Shown here piece after piece: positions 18,623-27,810 of a DNA stretch of 64,000 nucleotides (positions within the stretch are counted from its first letter, which is position 1; each line of letters starts with the position of its first letter). This DNA comes from Curvibacter sp. GWA2_63_95 (GTDB lineage: Bacteria; Pseudomonadota; Gammaproteobacteria; Burkholderiales; Burkholderiaceae_C), in NCBI GenBank assembly GCA_001795455.1, contig MGPB01000018.1:28411-92410 (forward strand). The letters run 5' to 3'. The notes under the pieces are model-generated. The model made no database searches. It worked only from the letters and a program-made list of their open reading frames with translations, and was not told where the DNA came from. Made by a program: the position numbers and the translations under genes.

Positions 18623-19840
18623 TTACGCGGCAGGCAGCGCCGCAGGGTGGCGCAAGCGCCAGACTTTGTAGGCACAGGCCGTGGCCAACACGGCCATGGT
18701 CGAGGTACCCCAGAACACACTGTCCAGCCCCCAGTGCTGGCTCAGCTGGCCGCCCAGCAGCCCACCCAGCACACCGGGAATACCGTAGCCGACGATGATG
18801 TAGAGCGCCTGCCCTCGCCCGCGCAGGCTGCCCGGAAAGTGGTGCGACACCAGCGCAATGCAGGCGCTGTGGTGGGCAGCAAACGTGAGCGCGTGCAGGG
18901 CTTGTGCCAGCACCAGCACCCACAGCACCGAGGCCAACGAGGCGGTGAGCGCCATGCGAAACACCATCACCACTGCACACAGCACCAGCCAGCCGGTCAG
19001 GCTCACCTTGGGCATCCAGCGGCTCTGGGTAAAGAACCAGCCAATCTCCACCGTGACCGACACCGCCCACAGCAGGCCAATCATGGTTTTGCTGTAGCCC
19101 AGCGAATCCATGTAGAGCGAGAAGAAGGTGTAGATGCCCATGTGTGAGAGCACATGGAAAAACACCGAGGCAAACAGCCAGCGCACCGCGGGTTGCGCCA
19201 GCACCGGCCCCATGGGCAAGGATGTTGCGCCCGCCGTGGCGTGGTGCGCCTCTTTCACATCGGGCATGCGGTAAGCAAACACCACCAGCACCACCAGGCT
19301 CACGGTCACGATCAAGGGAAAACTGCGCATGCCCACGTGCTCGAACCACGCCCCTGCCCCCAGCACCGCCAGCATGAAGCCCAGCGACCCCCACAAGCGC
19401 ACCCGGCCATACAGCTTGGTGTCAAACGTGCCGCCCTGGCTCACCACATGGGCCACGGCGGCTTCGGTCATGGGCATCATGCCGCTGGTCTGGGTGAACA
19501 TCACCAGCAGCACCACGGCCAGCCACCACACCCCGCCGTTGAACCAAAGCCCCGCCGAGGCGACCAAGGCCGTGAGGGCACCCCAGCGCAAGAGCTTGGC
19601 GCGTTCACCGGTGCGGTCGCTCAGCGTGCCCCAGGCGTAAGGCGCAAACATGCGCGTGGCCGCCTGCACCGAGGTCAGCACACTGATGAGCACCAGGCTC
19701 AGGCCCAGGTCCTTGAGCCACAACGGCAAAAAGGGATTGAAGAAACCCGCGTGGGCACAGTAGGCCGCCGTCAACGCGGCAAACGGCATGATCTGGTGGC
19801 GCTGACCAGGCTGCACCGGGGACGCGGCCACCGTACTCAA
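18623..19840 (-). CDS. MFS transporter, HcaT-like (MFS_1_like) family
   Basis: 405 residues with 12 predicted membrane helices; the N-terminal [14 protein letters not shown] and the loop-2/3 motif [17 protein letters not shown] match the 3-phenylpropionate/nucleoside permease-like branch. The open frame begins with TTG at 19840, overlapping the aroC stop by TTGA; an ATG at 19789 ([11 protein letters not shown]) would also give a full set of helices, so the start is uncertain. Substrate unknown. Position between aroC and aroQ on the same strand suggests cotranscription with shikimate genes. Confidence 0.85.
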   Translation of the reverse strand: MSTVAASPVQPGQRHQIMPFAALTAAYCAHAGFFNPFLPLWLKDLGLSLVLISVLTSVQAATRMFAPYAWGTLSDRTGERAKLLRWGALTALVASAGLWFNGGVWWLAVVLLVMFTQTSGMMPMTEAAVAHVVSQGGTFDTKLYGRVRLWGSLGFMLAVLGAGAWFEHVGMRSFPLIVTVSLVVLVVFAYRMPDVKEAHHATAGATSLPMGPVLAQPAVRWLFASVFFHVLSHMGIYTFFSLYMDSLGYSKTMIGLLWAVSVTVEIGWFFTQSRWMPKVSLTGWLVLCAVVMVFRMALTASLASVLWVLVLAQALHALTFAAHHSACIALVSHHFPGSLRGRGQALYIIVGYGIPGVLGGLLGGQLSQHWGLDSVFWGTSTMAVLATACAYKVWRLRHPAALPAA

Positions 19841-20931
19841 ACGCTGCCTGCGATGGGCGTGAGCGCGGGCACCACGTCACCACACTGCGCGCGGTGGCGC
19901 AGCACATGGTCCATCACCACCAGAGCCAGCATGGCTTCGGCAATCGGTGTGGCGCGAATGCCCACACAAGGGTCATGCCGCCCCTTGGTGATTACCTGGG
20001 TGGGGTTGCCCTGCGAATCAATGGAATCACGCGGCGTGATGATGGAGCTGGTGGGCTTGATGGCAATGCTCACCTCCAGGTCTTGCCCGGTGGTGATGCC
20101 GCCCAGCACGCCACCGGCGTTGTTGCTGGCAAAACCGTGGGGCGTGAGGCTGTCGCCGTGCGTAGTGCCGCGCTGCGAAACGCTGGCAAACCCGGCGCCA
20201 ATTTCCACGCCCTTGACCGCGTTGATGCCCATCATGGCGTAGGCAATGTCGGCATCCATCTTGTCGAACAGCGGCTCGCCCAGGCCCACGGGCACGTTGG
20301 TCGCGCTCACACGGATCTTGGCGCCACAGGAGTCACCCGCCTTGCGCAGCGCGTCCATATAGTCTTCCAGCGCCTGCACATCGGCCACGGGGGCAAAAAA
20401 TGGGTTGTGGGGCACGTGGTCCCAGCTCTCAAAGGCAATCGGCAGCTCACCAACCTGCGTCATGCAGCCGCGGAATTCGGTGGCGTACTTTTCCTTGAGC
20501 CATTTCTTGGCCACGGCACCCGCCGCCACCATGGGCGCGGTGAGTCGGGCGCTGGAACGGCCACCACCGCGTGGGTCGCGGATGCCGTATTTCTGGAAGT
20601 AGCTGTAGTCGGCGTGTCCGGGGCGGAAGGTCTCCAGAATGTTGCCGTAGTCCTTGCTGCGCTGGTCGGTGTTCTGGATCAACAGCGCAATCGGCGTACC
20701 GGTGGTTTTGCCCTGGTAGACACCGCTGAGGATCTGCACTGCATCGGGCTCATTGCGCTGGGTCACGTGGCGGCTGGTGCCAGGGCGGCGGCGGTCCAGG
20801 TCAATCTGGATGTCGGCCTCCGTCAGTTCCATGCCCGGGGGGCAGCCGTCAATGATGCAGCCAATGGCCGGGCCGTGGGATTCACCAAAGTTGGTGACGG
20901 TGAAGAGGTGTCCGAAGGTGTTGCCGCTCAT
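19837..20931 (-). CDS. aroC: Chorismate synthase
   Basis: Last step of the shikimate pathway, converting EPSP to chorismate with reduced FMN. 364 residues starting [20 protein letters not shown]. Also visible are GCPPGM, the [17 protein letters not shown] block, and [21 protein letters not shown] with the FMN-contact serines. The start at 20931 is taken because the family N terminus is MxGNTFG; the frame is open upstream without homology. First gene of the aroC-MFS-aroQ run. Confidence 0.98.
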   Translation of the reverse strand: MSGNTFGHLFTVTNFGESHGPAIGCIIDGCPPGMELTEADIQIDLDRRRPGTSRHVTQRNEPDAVQILSGVYQGKTTGTPIALLIQNTDQRSKDYGNILETFRPGHADYSYFQKYGIRDPRGGGRSSARLTAPMVAAGAVAKKWLKEKYATEFRGCMTQVGELPIAFESWDHVPHNPFFAPVADVQALEDYMDALRKAGDSCGAKIRVSATNVPVGLGEPLFDKMDADIAYAMMGINAVKGVEIGAGFASVSQRGTTHGDSLTPHGFASNNAGGVLGGITTGQDLEVSIAIKPTSSIITPRDSIDSQGNPTQVITKGRHDPCVGIRATPIAEAMLALVVMDHVLRHRAQCGDVVPALTPIAGSV

Positions 20932-21045
20932 AGTGGCCGAATTATCCCAGACCGGGCCACACGGCCCTGCAGGCTGGAACACTTTATGCATCGTGCTGCA
21001 GTGCACCATTTCAGTGTTTTCAGCTTGTTTGAACAGGAGTGAGCC

Positions 21046-21468
21046 ATGCTAGACCGCACCAGCACCCAGTTTTCCCATGTCAAGCCCGAAGACACGCAAT
21101 TTGTGTCGGGCGGACTGCGTGATTTTTTCTTGTACCGCGATCTCGGTGTGGCCGAAGCCACCCACGGCAAGGTGATTGCGCACCTGGTGAAGGCGAACAT
21201 GGCACCAGAAACAGGCACCGGTTGGCACCGTCATGAGGCAGATTTCCAGATCGTCATCATGACCAAGGGCTGGGCCAAGTTCATGTACGAAGACAAAGAG
21301 ACCCTGGTGCAGGCTGGCGACGTGGTGCACCAGCGCCCCGGCATCCGCCACTTCCTGTTCGACTATTCGCCCGACATGGAGTACCTGGAAATCGTGTCAC
21401 CTGCCGACTTCAAGTCGATTGACGTGGAGCCGGTGTGTGCGGTGCCAGCGCCCACGCCCTGGGCGTGA
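21046..21468 (+). CDS. Cupin-domain protein
   Basis: 140-residue single-domain cupin. Metal-site motifs: [15 protein letters not shown] (motif 1, two His and one Glu) and [18 protein letters not shown] (motif 2). AGGAG at 21035-21039 fixes the start. No sugar-isomerase or dioxygenase subfamily is evident. The final codon abuts a family-B repeat that separates it from the convergent GST gene. Function unknown. Confidence 0.85.
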   Translation: MLDRTSTQFSHVKPEDTQFVSGGLRDFFLYRDLGVAEATHGKVIAHLVKANMAPETGTGWHRHEADFQIVIMTKGWAKFMYEDKETLVQAGDVVHQRPGIRHFLFDYSPDMEYLEIVSPADFKSIDVEPVCAVPAPTPWA

Positions 21469-21550
21469 GCGGCAATTCCGCGCCGGGCCGCCCCAAGCGG
21501 AATTAGCCCCTCGAGGGGCAGCGACCCGCGCAGCGGTGGAGCGTGGGGAC
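21469..21550 (-). repeat. Family-B dispersed repeat, copy 3, between convergent cupin and GST genes
   Basis: Reads on the minus strand from directly after the GST stop: GTCCCCACGCT, hairpin gcccc-tcga-ggggc, then stem aattccgc / gcggaatt (plus-strand 21474-21481 and 21497-21504) around the 15-nt loop ttggggcggcccggc (minus-strand reading). Fills the whole gap between the two stop codons. Confidence 0.9.
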
Positions 21551-22207
21551 TTAGAACTCCGCATCCAATTCGTCGATTTCCTCGGGCTCGGCCTTGGCAG
21601 CGGCCACCCACTCTTGCATGGCGGGCAGCGCCATGATGCGTTTGCAATAGGCCGCAGCCTCCTTGTCGATGGCCACGTCATAGGTCAAAAAGCGGGTCAC
21701 CACCGGGGCATACATGGCATCGGCCAGGCAGGGTTGTTTGCCAAACAGGTAGGGCCCGCCGTAGGTCTGAAGGCAGTCTTTCCAGATGGCCAACACCCGG
21801 TCGATATCGGCCTGCGCACGCGACCACACCTTGAACTGGGGAAAGTGCGCCTTCAGGTTCATGGGCAGCGAGCCGCGCATGGAAGCAAAGCCGGAGTGCA
21901 TTTCGCCACACACCGCGCGGCAGTGGGCCCGCGCCTTGATATCGGCCGGCAGCAAGCCGGCCTTGGGTTTGATTTCGTTGAGGTATTCACCAATCGCCAG
22001 GGTGTCCCACACATTCACCCCGTTATGCAGCAGCGAGGGCACCAGCATGCTGCTGGAGAGCAGCAGCATCTCCGCCTTCATGGCCGGGTCATCCGGGGAA
22101 ATCACCGCTTCGGTGAACTCCAAACCCGCCAGCTTGGCCATCAACCAGCCCCGCAATGCCCAAGCGCCGTAGTTTTTGCTGCTGATGGTCAGTACTGCCT
22201 TGGCCAT
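21551..22207 (-). CDS. Glutathione S-transferase family protein
   Basis: 218 residues. N-terminal thioredoxin-like domain with SSKNYGAWALRGWLMAKLAG (catalytic Ser/Tyr region) and the cis-proline block MLVPSLLHNG, then an all-helical C-terminal domain with LFGKQPCLADAMYAPVVTR. AGGAGG nine bases before the ATG fixes the start. Probably a cytosolic detoxification enzyme; substrate unknown. Divergent from phaZ. Confidence 0.9.
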   Translation of the reverse strand: MAKAVLTISSKNYGAWALRGWLMAKLAGLEFTEAVISPDDPAMKAEMLLLSSSMLVPSLLHNGVNVWDTLAIGEYLNEIKPKAGLLPADIKARAHCRAVCGEMHSGFASMRGSLPMNLKAHFPQFKVWSRAQADIDRVLAIWKDCLQTYGGPYLFGKQPCLADAMYAPVVTRFLTYDVAIDKEAAAYCKRIMALPAMQEWVAAAKAEPEEIDELDAEF

Positions 22208-22330
22208 GGAAGGGACCTCCTGCGGGAAAGTGATGCCCAAACCGTCGCAAGGCCTGTGCCAACACATTGGCCCACAACTTGCCTGCGGCCTATGCACCCG
22301 GCCACAAGCCGCTTTGACCACAGGACCACC

Positions 22331-23548
22331 ATGCTGTACCAGGCCTACCAAACCCAGTCCGACCTCACCTCCCCCCTGCGCCTGATGGCCCAGGGCCTGG
22401 GCGCCTCGCTGTGGATGAACCAGACCGAAGGCAGCATGCTGCGCAAGATGGCGGCGGGCATGGAAGTCTTGTCGCGCCTGCGGCTCACCCACACCCGCCC
22501 CGCCTATGGCATTGACAGCGTGAAGGTGGGCGAGCGAGACATTGCGGTGGCAGAGCACGCCGTGCTGACCATGCCCTTTGGCACCTTGCTGCATTTCCAG
22601 AAGCAGGAGCCCACGGCAGAACCCCAACCCAAGGTGCTGCTGGTGGCGCCACTCTCAGGCCACTTTGCCACGCTGCTGCGCGAAACCGCGCGCACCCTGC
22701 TGCAAGACCACGACGTCTATATCACCGACTGGCACAACGCGCGTGACGTGGCATTGCGCCACGGCCCCTTCGGGCTGGATGACTACATCGACCACATGAT
22801 CCGCTTCACCCAGACCATAGGCCCCGGCACCCATGTGATTGCGGTGTGCCAACCCTGTGTGGCGGCACTGGCAGCCACGGCCCTCATGGCCGAAGACGAC
22901 GACCCGGCCCAGCCGCGCAGCCTCACCCTGATGGCGGGTCCGGTGGACTGCCGTGTGAACCCTACCGAGGTGAACAAGCTGGCGGTGAGCAAACCGATTG
23001 ACTGGTTCGAGAAAAACCTGATCAGCCATGTGCCCCTGCCCCACAAGGGTTACATGCGCCGCGTGTACCCGGGTTTTGTGCAGCTCAGCGCGTTTTTGAG
23101 CATGAACCTGGACCGGCACAAACAGTCGTTCAAAGACCTGTACCAGCACCTGGTGAACGGTGACCTGGAAAAAGCCAACGTGACCCGGGTGTTCTACGAC
23201 GAGTACCTGGCGGTGAACGACCTGCCAGCCGAGTTTTACCTGGAGACGGTGGAGAAAGTCTTCCAGACCTACGACCTGCCACTAGGCAAGCTGAGCTACA
23301 AAGACCGTATCGTCAACCCTGCCGCCATCCGCCGCACGGCGCTGATGACGGTGGAAGGCGAGCGTGATGACATTTGTGCCGTGGGCCAGACGGTGGCTGC
23401 GCAAGACCTGTGCAGCAGCGTGCGCCCGTATAAAAAAACACACCATGTGCAGACCGGGGTCGGGCACTATGGTGTGTTCAGTGGGCGCAAGTGGAACCAG
23501 CAGATTTACCCGCGGGTGCGGGACATGATCCACGCCAGTGAAGGTTAG
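22331..23548 (+). CDS. phaZ: Intracellular polyhydroxybutyrate depolymerase
   Basis: 405 residues. Degrades stored PHB granules to 3-hydroxybutyrate oligomers. The N terminus MLYQAYQTQSDLTSPLRLMA is characteristic of the Ralstonia PhaZ1 family. The nucleophile is the cysteine in the lipase-box-like VCQPCVAAL; the aspartate is in VEGERDDIC and the histidine in GVGHYGVFSGRKW. Full length, intact. Its stop overlaps the stop of the convergent CBS-domain gene by three bases. Confidence 0.96.
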   Translation: MLYQAYQTQSDLTSPLRLMAQGLGASLWMNQTEGSMLRKMAAGMEVLSRLRLTHTRPAYGIDSVKVGERDIAVAEHAVLTMPFGTLLHFQKQEPTAEPQPKVLLVAPLSGHFATLLRETARTLLQDHDVYITDWHNARDVALRHGPFGLDDYIDHMIRFTQTIGPGTHVIAVCQPCVAALAATALMAEDDDPAQPRSLTLMAGPVDCRVNPTEVNKLAVSKPIDWFEKNLISHVPLPHKGYMRRVYPGFVQLSAFLSMNLDRHKQSFKDLYQHLVNGDLEKANVTRVFYDEYLAVNDLPAEFYLETVEKVFQTYDLPLGKLSYKDRIVNPAAIRRTALMTVEGERDDICAVGQTVAAQDLCSSVRPYKKTHHVQTGVGHYGVFSGRKWNQQIYPRVRDMIHASEG

Positions 23549-24012
23549 GTGTTCTCGGCTTCGGGCTTGGCGTCTTCGCCTTCGGGCCAGTCGCGGATGT
23601 AGGCCTTGAGCATCTTGTTCTCGAAGTTCTGGCTGTCCACCACGGCCTTGGCCACGTCGTAGAAGCTGATCACCCCCATGAGCATGCGGTTGTCGATGAC
23701 GGGCATGTAGCGCGCGTGGCGCTCCAGCATCATGCGGCGCACTTCATCCATCTCGGTTTCCATGGTGCAGGTCAGCGGGCCGGGGTCCATGGCGCGGTAG
23801 ACGCTGGTGGTGCCAAAGGCGCCGCCGTTTTTGACGACCGCCTGAATCACCTCGCGGAAGGTCAGCATGCCCACCACCAACCCGTGAGAAATCACGACCA
23901 GCGAGCCAATGTCTTTTTCGGCCATGAGCTGGGCAGCATCGGCCAGGGTGTCTTCCGGCGTGGTGGTGAAAAGCGTACCGCCTTTAACGCGCAGGATATC
24001 GCTGACTTTCAT
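23545..24012 (-). CDS. Tandem CBS-domain protein
   Basis: 155 residues, two CBS domains back to back (about 1-62 and 70-135) and an acidic tail. Start MKVSDILRVKG at 24012 follows AGGAAG; the open frame continues upstream without homology. Such stand-alone CBS pairs bind adenine nucleotides and act as energy sensors for partner proteins; the partner is unknown. Tail-to-tail overlap with phaZ. Confidence 0.9.
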   Translation of the reverse strand: MKVSDILRVKGGTLFTTTPEDTLADAAQLMAEKDIGSLVVISHGLVVGMLTFREVIQAVVKNGGAFGTTSVYRAMDPGPLTCTMETEMDEVRRMMLERHARYMPVIDNRMLMGVISFYDVAKAVVDSQNFENKMLKAYIRDWPEGEDAKPEAENT

Positions 24013-24114
24013 GGGGACTTCCTCGTGACACTGGGATTGAAACTGAGCATCAAATATAGCCCACAATGCCCCAGTTTCATCCCGATTACCAAGTGACTTT
24101 CACCGGAGAACCCC

Positions 24115-25428
24115 ATGCCTGGTTACGCTGACCCCGGCTTTGACACACTGGCCCTGCACGCGGGTGCCGCACCCGACCCCACCACGGGCGCCCGCGCCGT
24201 GCCCATCCACCTCACCACCTCGTTTGTGTTCGAGTCCAGCGAACATGCGCAGTCGCTGTTCAACCTGGAGCGTGCGGGTCACGTCTACAGCCGCATCAGC
24301 AACCCCACCAACGCCGTGTTTGAGCAGCGCATGGCCGCACTCGAAGGCGGCATTGGCGCCATCGCCACGTCCAGCGGCCAGGCCGCCCTGCACCTGGCGG
24401 TCGCCACGCTCATGGGCGCAGGCGGCCATATCGTCGCCAGCACCGCGCTCTACGGCGGTTCGCAAAACCTGCTGCACTACACGCTGCGCCGTTTTGGCAT
24501 CGACACCACCTTTGTGAAACCCGGCGATGTGGACGGCTGGCGTGCCGCCGTGCGGCCCAACACACGCCTGTTTTTTGGCGAAACCGTGGGCAACCCCGGG
24601 CTGGACGTGCTGGACACACCCACCATTGCGCAGATTGCGCACGAGGCCGGTGTGCCACTGCTGGTGGACTCGACCCTCACCTCGCCCTGGCTGGTGCAGC
24701 CGTTTACCCAGGGAGCTGATCTGGTCTACCACTCGGCCACCAAGTTCCTCAGCGGCCACGGCACGGTGATTGGCGGCGTGGTGGTGGACGGCGGCAGCTT
24801 TGACTGGGCCCGCGCCCATGCGGCCACCGGCCGCTTTGCCGAACTGGCTGCGCCCTACGAGGGCTTCCACCACATGAATTTCAGTGAGGAAAGCACCGTC
24901 GGTGCCTTCCTGCTGCGCGCACGCCGCGAAGGCCTGCGCGACTTTGGCGCCTGCATGAGCCCACACACGGCCTGGCTGATTTTGCAGGGCATCGAAACGC
25001 TGGGCCTGCGCATGGCACGCCACATCAGCAACACCGAAAAGGTGGTGGAGTTCTTGGCCAGCCAGCCCTTTGTGGGCCGTGTGGGCCACCCGCTGCTGGA
25101 GAGCCACCCCAGCCATGCGCTGGCGCAAAAGCTGCTGCCCAAAGGCGCGGGCTCGGTCTTCAGTTTTGACCTGAAAGGCAACCGCGAGCAGGGCAAAAAG
25201 TTCATTGAGACGCTCAAGGTCTTCAGCCACTTGGCCAATGTGGGCGACTGCCGCAGCCTGGTCATCCACCCCGCCAGCACCACCCACTTCCGCATGAGCG
25301 ACGAGGCGCTGGCCGCCGGTGGCATCACGCAGGGCACCATCCGCCTGTCCATAGGCCTGGAAGACCCGGACGATTTGATGGACGACCTGAAGCGCGCGCT
25401 GAAGGCGGCCGAGAAAGCAGGAGCCTGA
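24115..25428 (+). CDS. metY: O-acetylhomoserine (or O-succinylhomoserine) sulfhydrylase
   Basis: PLP enzyme of methionine synthesis that makes homocysteine directly from acylated homoserine and sulfide. 437 residues, the length of MetY. Motifs: GFDTLALHAG at the start, YSRISNPTNAVFEQRMAALEGG, and the PLP lysine in HSATKFLSGHGT. A MetZ-type succinyl substrate cannot be excluded. An alpha/beta hydrolase follows after 2 bp and is surely cotranscribed; it is not an obvious MetX. Confidence 0.94.
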   Translation: MPGYADPGFDTLALHAGAAPDPTTGARAVPIHLTTSFVFESSEHAQSLFNLERAGHVYSRISNPTNAVFEQRMAALEGGIGAIATSSGQAALHLAVATLMGAGGHIVASTALYGGSQNLLHYTLRRFGIDTTFVKPGDVDGWRAAVRPNTRLFFGETVGNPGLDVLDTPTIAQIAHEAGVPLLVDSTLTSPWLVQPFTQGADLVYHSATKFLSGHGTVIGGVVVDGGSFDWARAHAATGRFAELAAPYEGFHHMNFSEESTVGAFLLRARREGLRDFGACMSPHTAWLILQGIETLGLRMARHISNTEKVVEFLASQPFVGRVGHPLLESHPSHALAQKLLPKGAGSVFSFDLKGNREQGKKFIETLKVFSHLANVGDCRSLVIHPASTTHFRMSDEALAAGGITQGTIRLSIGLEDPDDLMDDLKRALKAAEKAGA

Positions 25429-25430
25429 CC

Positions 25431-26252
25431 ATGGAAATCACTGTCAACGGCGCCACGGCCTACTGCTACACCGGCGGCAAACCTTTTGATGCCGCCAAAC
25501 CCACCGTGGTCTTCATCCACGGCGTGCTCAACGACCACAGCGTCTGGATCCTGCAAAGCCGCTACTTGGCCCACCACGGCTACAACGTGCTGGCCGTGGA
25601 CCTGCCCGGCCACTGCCGCAGCGGCGGCGAGGCGCCTGCCAGCGTGGAAGCCGCAGCAGATTTCATCGTCGCGCTGCTGGATGCGGCAGGTGTGGACAAA
25701 GCCGCACTGATCGGTCACAGCTGGGGCTCGCTGATTGCGCTGGAAGCGGCTGCGCGTTTGAAAGAACGCGCCACCCACTTGGTGCTGGTGGGCACGGCCT
25801 ACCCCATGAAGGTGTCGCCCGCGTTGCTGGAAACATCCCTCAGTGAGCCCATGAAGGCGCTGACCATGGTGAACGTGTTTTCGCGCAGCACGCTGGCCGC
25901 ACCGCCCTCGGCACTGGGGCCGGGCACCTGGGTATACGGCAGCAGCATGGCGTTGGGCCGCCGCGTGCTGGCCAGCAACACGGCGGTCAATGTGTTCCAC
26001 CGCGGATTCTCGGCCTGCAACAACTACGCGGGTGGTGAAGAAGCCATGGCACAGGTGCTGTGCCCGGTGCTGTTTGTACTGGGCGAGCAAGACCAGATGA
26101 CCACGCCCAAAGCCGCGCAACTGCTGCTGGCTGCCGCCCGCCAGCGCGCAGCCCGCACCGTGCTGCACATGGTGCCCGTGGGCCACCACCAAATGACCGA
26201 AGCCCCGGAGCAAACCCTGTCCGCCATGCGACAGTTTTTGGCCAGCACCTAG
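25431..26252 (+). CDS. Alpha/beta hydrolase
   Basis: 273 residues. Oxyanion block FIHGVLNDHSVW, nucleophile elbow IGHSWGSLIALE (Ser about 101), acid near VLGEQDQMTTP and the histidine in VGHHQM. Two bases after metY, so cotranscribed. The spacing and catalytic set fit an esterase or acyltransferase-like hydrolase; it lacks the length of MetX. Substrate unknown. Confidence 0.9.
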   Translation: MEITVNGATAYCYTGGKPFDAAKPTVVFIHGVLNDHSVWILQSRYLAHHGYNVLAVDLPGHCRSGGEAPASVEAAADFIVALLDAAGVDKAALIGHSWGSLIALEAAARLKERATHLVLVGTAYPMKVSPALLETSLSEPMKALTMVNVFSRSTLAAPPSALGPGTWVYGSSMALGRRVLASNTAVNVFHRGFSACNNYAGGEEAMAQVLCPVLFVLGEQDQMTTPKAAQLLLAAARQRAARTVLHMVPVGHHQMTEAPEQTLSAMRQFLAST

Positions 26253-26320
26253 GGCAAGTGCGCTTGCCAAGCGCAAGCGCTCTGCCCGACCATGGCGCAC
26301 TACCAGTCAGGAGAGCGACC

Positions 26321-26662
26321 ATGGACGCCACCCACACCCCCAGCCCCACCGCCGTGGACCCGCGCAGCTTCCACAGCTTTGCGGAGTTCTACCCTTTTTA
26401 CTTGGGCGAACACAGCAACACCACCTGCCGCCGCCTGCACTTTGTAGGCTCCAGCCTCACGCTGGTGTGCCTGGCCATGCTGCTGGCCACCGGCAAGCCG
26501 CAGTACCTGCTGTATGGCTTGTTGTGCGGCTACGGCTTTGCCTGGGTGGGCCACTTTGGCTTTGAGAAAAACAAGCCCGCCAGCTTCAAGCGTCCGCTCT
26601 ACAGCTTTATGGGGGACTGGTGCATGTACCGCGATATTTGGGTCGGGAAGATCAGGTTCTGA
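26321..26662 (+). CDS. DUF962 / Mpo1-like small membrane protein
   Basis: 113 residues with two hydrophobic helices (about 44-62 and 65-83). The conserved family signature is visible: FYPFYLGEHSNTTCRRLHFVG and WVGHFGFEKNKPASFKRPLYSFMGDW, with four conserved histidine positions. Yeast Mpo1 of this family is an Fe-dependent dioxygenase of 2-hydroxy fatty acids; activity of the bacterial protein is an inference. Start fixed by AGGAG at 26309-26313. Confidence 0.88.
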   Translation: MDATHTPSPTAVDPRSFHSFAEFYPFYLGEHSNTTCRRLHFVGSSLTLVCLAMLLATGKPQYLLYGLLCGYGFAWVGHFGFEKNKPASFKRPLYSFMGDWCMYRDIWVGKIRF

Positions 26663-26686
26663 GCAGAAAATTGGCGCGATGGCGCG

Positions 26687-26750
26687 GGCTATTTGCTATA
26701 AATTAAATAGCTGGTCGAGCATACACCATAAGCACCACAGCCCGATTTCG
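26687..26750 (+). repeat. Degenerate family-A repeat
   Basis: Diverged copy: GCTATAAATTAAATAGCTGG, TCGAGCATACACCATAAGCA, CCACAGCCCG. The 5' inverted arm gctat / atagc survives; the GGGGGCTAGAGCCC core is lost. Lies in a 254-bp, relatively AT-rich gap in which I see no other feature. Confidence 0.6.
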
Positions 26751-26916
26751 TATATATCGCAAGTAATGGATGGAGACCCGCGAAGCTTGCGATCCACCAC
26801 GTGGACGCAAGTCGTTAGCGGGATTAATTTCGCTTAGTATCCATGCAGCGAAATTTGTCGGGTGGCACGCGTCGATGGCTCGCTGAATGTCCCATGCTTA
26901 GAGTTGGAGGTTGCAC

Positions 26917-27675
26917 GTGAAGCGCTTATTTTTTTGGACCCTTGCCGCATTGACAGGCGGGATTGGCAGTGGCGCCCTGGCTCAGACCGGGTCGGGTGTT
27001 GACTGGTCGGGTTTCTATGCTGGCGGCCAAATTGGCGCAATAGACAGCCGCTCGGATGTGAGTATGGTGGTCGGTACAACCAAGTACCTGGACACAACCG
27101 ATGCCGCGCAAATTGCCCGCTCCGGAACCCACCAGTTGGGTCAAACGGGCGCGTCTGGCGGTCTGCTCGTTGGCTACGGCAAGCAGTACGGGAACGTGTT
27201 CGTCGGGGTAGAGGCCAGCGCCAATAGCCTTTCCCTTCACAAAGAATATGTAACGACCGAGACCTACGAGACGGTACCTACTGCGCAAATGACCCGCAGG
27301 AAGACCATCTCCGCAGACTGGATGGCCGGGTTGCGTCTTCGGCTCGGATGGGCACAGCAGAATTGGCTGCCCTATGTGACTGCGGGCATTGCAGCCACGC
27401 GGCTGCAGTTGAACTCCACCTTCTCCGACAATGCTTTCAGTGGCTACTCCCGGGCCTCGACATCGGCTTGGGTGACTGGCACCAGCCTCGGCTTTGGTAG
27501 CGAATACGCGCTGACCAAAAATTGGGCACTGAGGGGCGAATACCTCTACACAAAGTTTGGCAGTGTCTCGACAGAAACAGAAGTCACGAGCACCAATAAC
27601 TCCGGCGGAACCTTGGTCCACAAGGCCAATCTGGATACCCAAGGCATTTTCGTGGGAGCCAACTATCGCTTCTGA
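26917..27675 (+). CDS. Outer-membrane beta-barrel protein (Omp25/OmpA-barrel-like)
   Basis: 252 residues with a Sec signal peptide (KRLFFWTLAALTGG...GALA, cleavage before QTG). The mature part begins DWSGFYAGGQIGAIDSRSD, the typical first strand of small 8-stranded barrels, and ends with the terminal phenylalanine signature GANYRF. GTG start chosen because GGAGG (26906-26910) lies six bases ahead. GC content by eye is lower than in flanking genes and the surroundings contain a decayed repeat, so it may have been acquired. Ligand or role unknown. Confidence 0.85.
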   Translation: MKRLFFWTLAALTGGIGSGALAQTGSGVDWSGFYAGGQIGAIDSRSDVSMVVGTTKYLDTTDAAQIARSGTHQLGQTGASGGLLVGYGKQYGNVFVGVEASANSLSLHKEYVTTETYETVPTAQMTRRKTISADWMAGLRLRLGWAQQNWLPYVTAGIAATRLQLNSTFSDNAFSGYSRASTSAWVTGTSLGFGSEYALTKNWALRGEYLYTKFGSVSTETEVTSTNNSGGTLVHKANLDTQGIFVGANYRF

Positions 27676-27810
27676 GGCTGGCTGCGGGCAGCAGAGTCCA
27701 AAGGCTTAGACGACTCGCTGCCGTTTGGGTTGCGAGCTCGCGAGTGGGCGTCAGGGCATGGGCGCATTTTGCGTTTGCAGAGTGCAGCGTCCACCGCCAC
27801 CACACCGCTA

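Noticed and set aside
24013..24114. SAM-type riboswitch upstream of metY
   Set aside because: The 102-bp leader has no recognisable SAM or SAH aptamer blocks.
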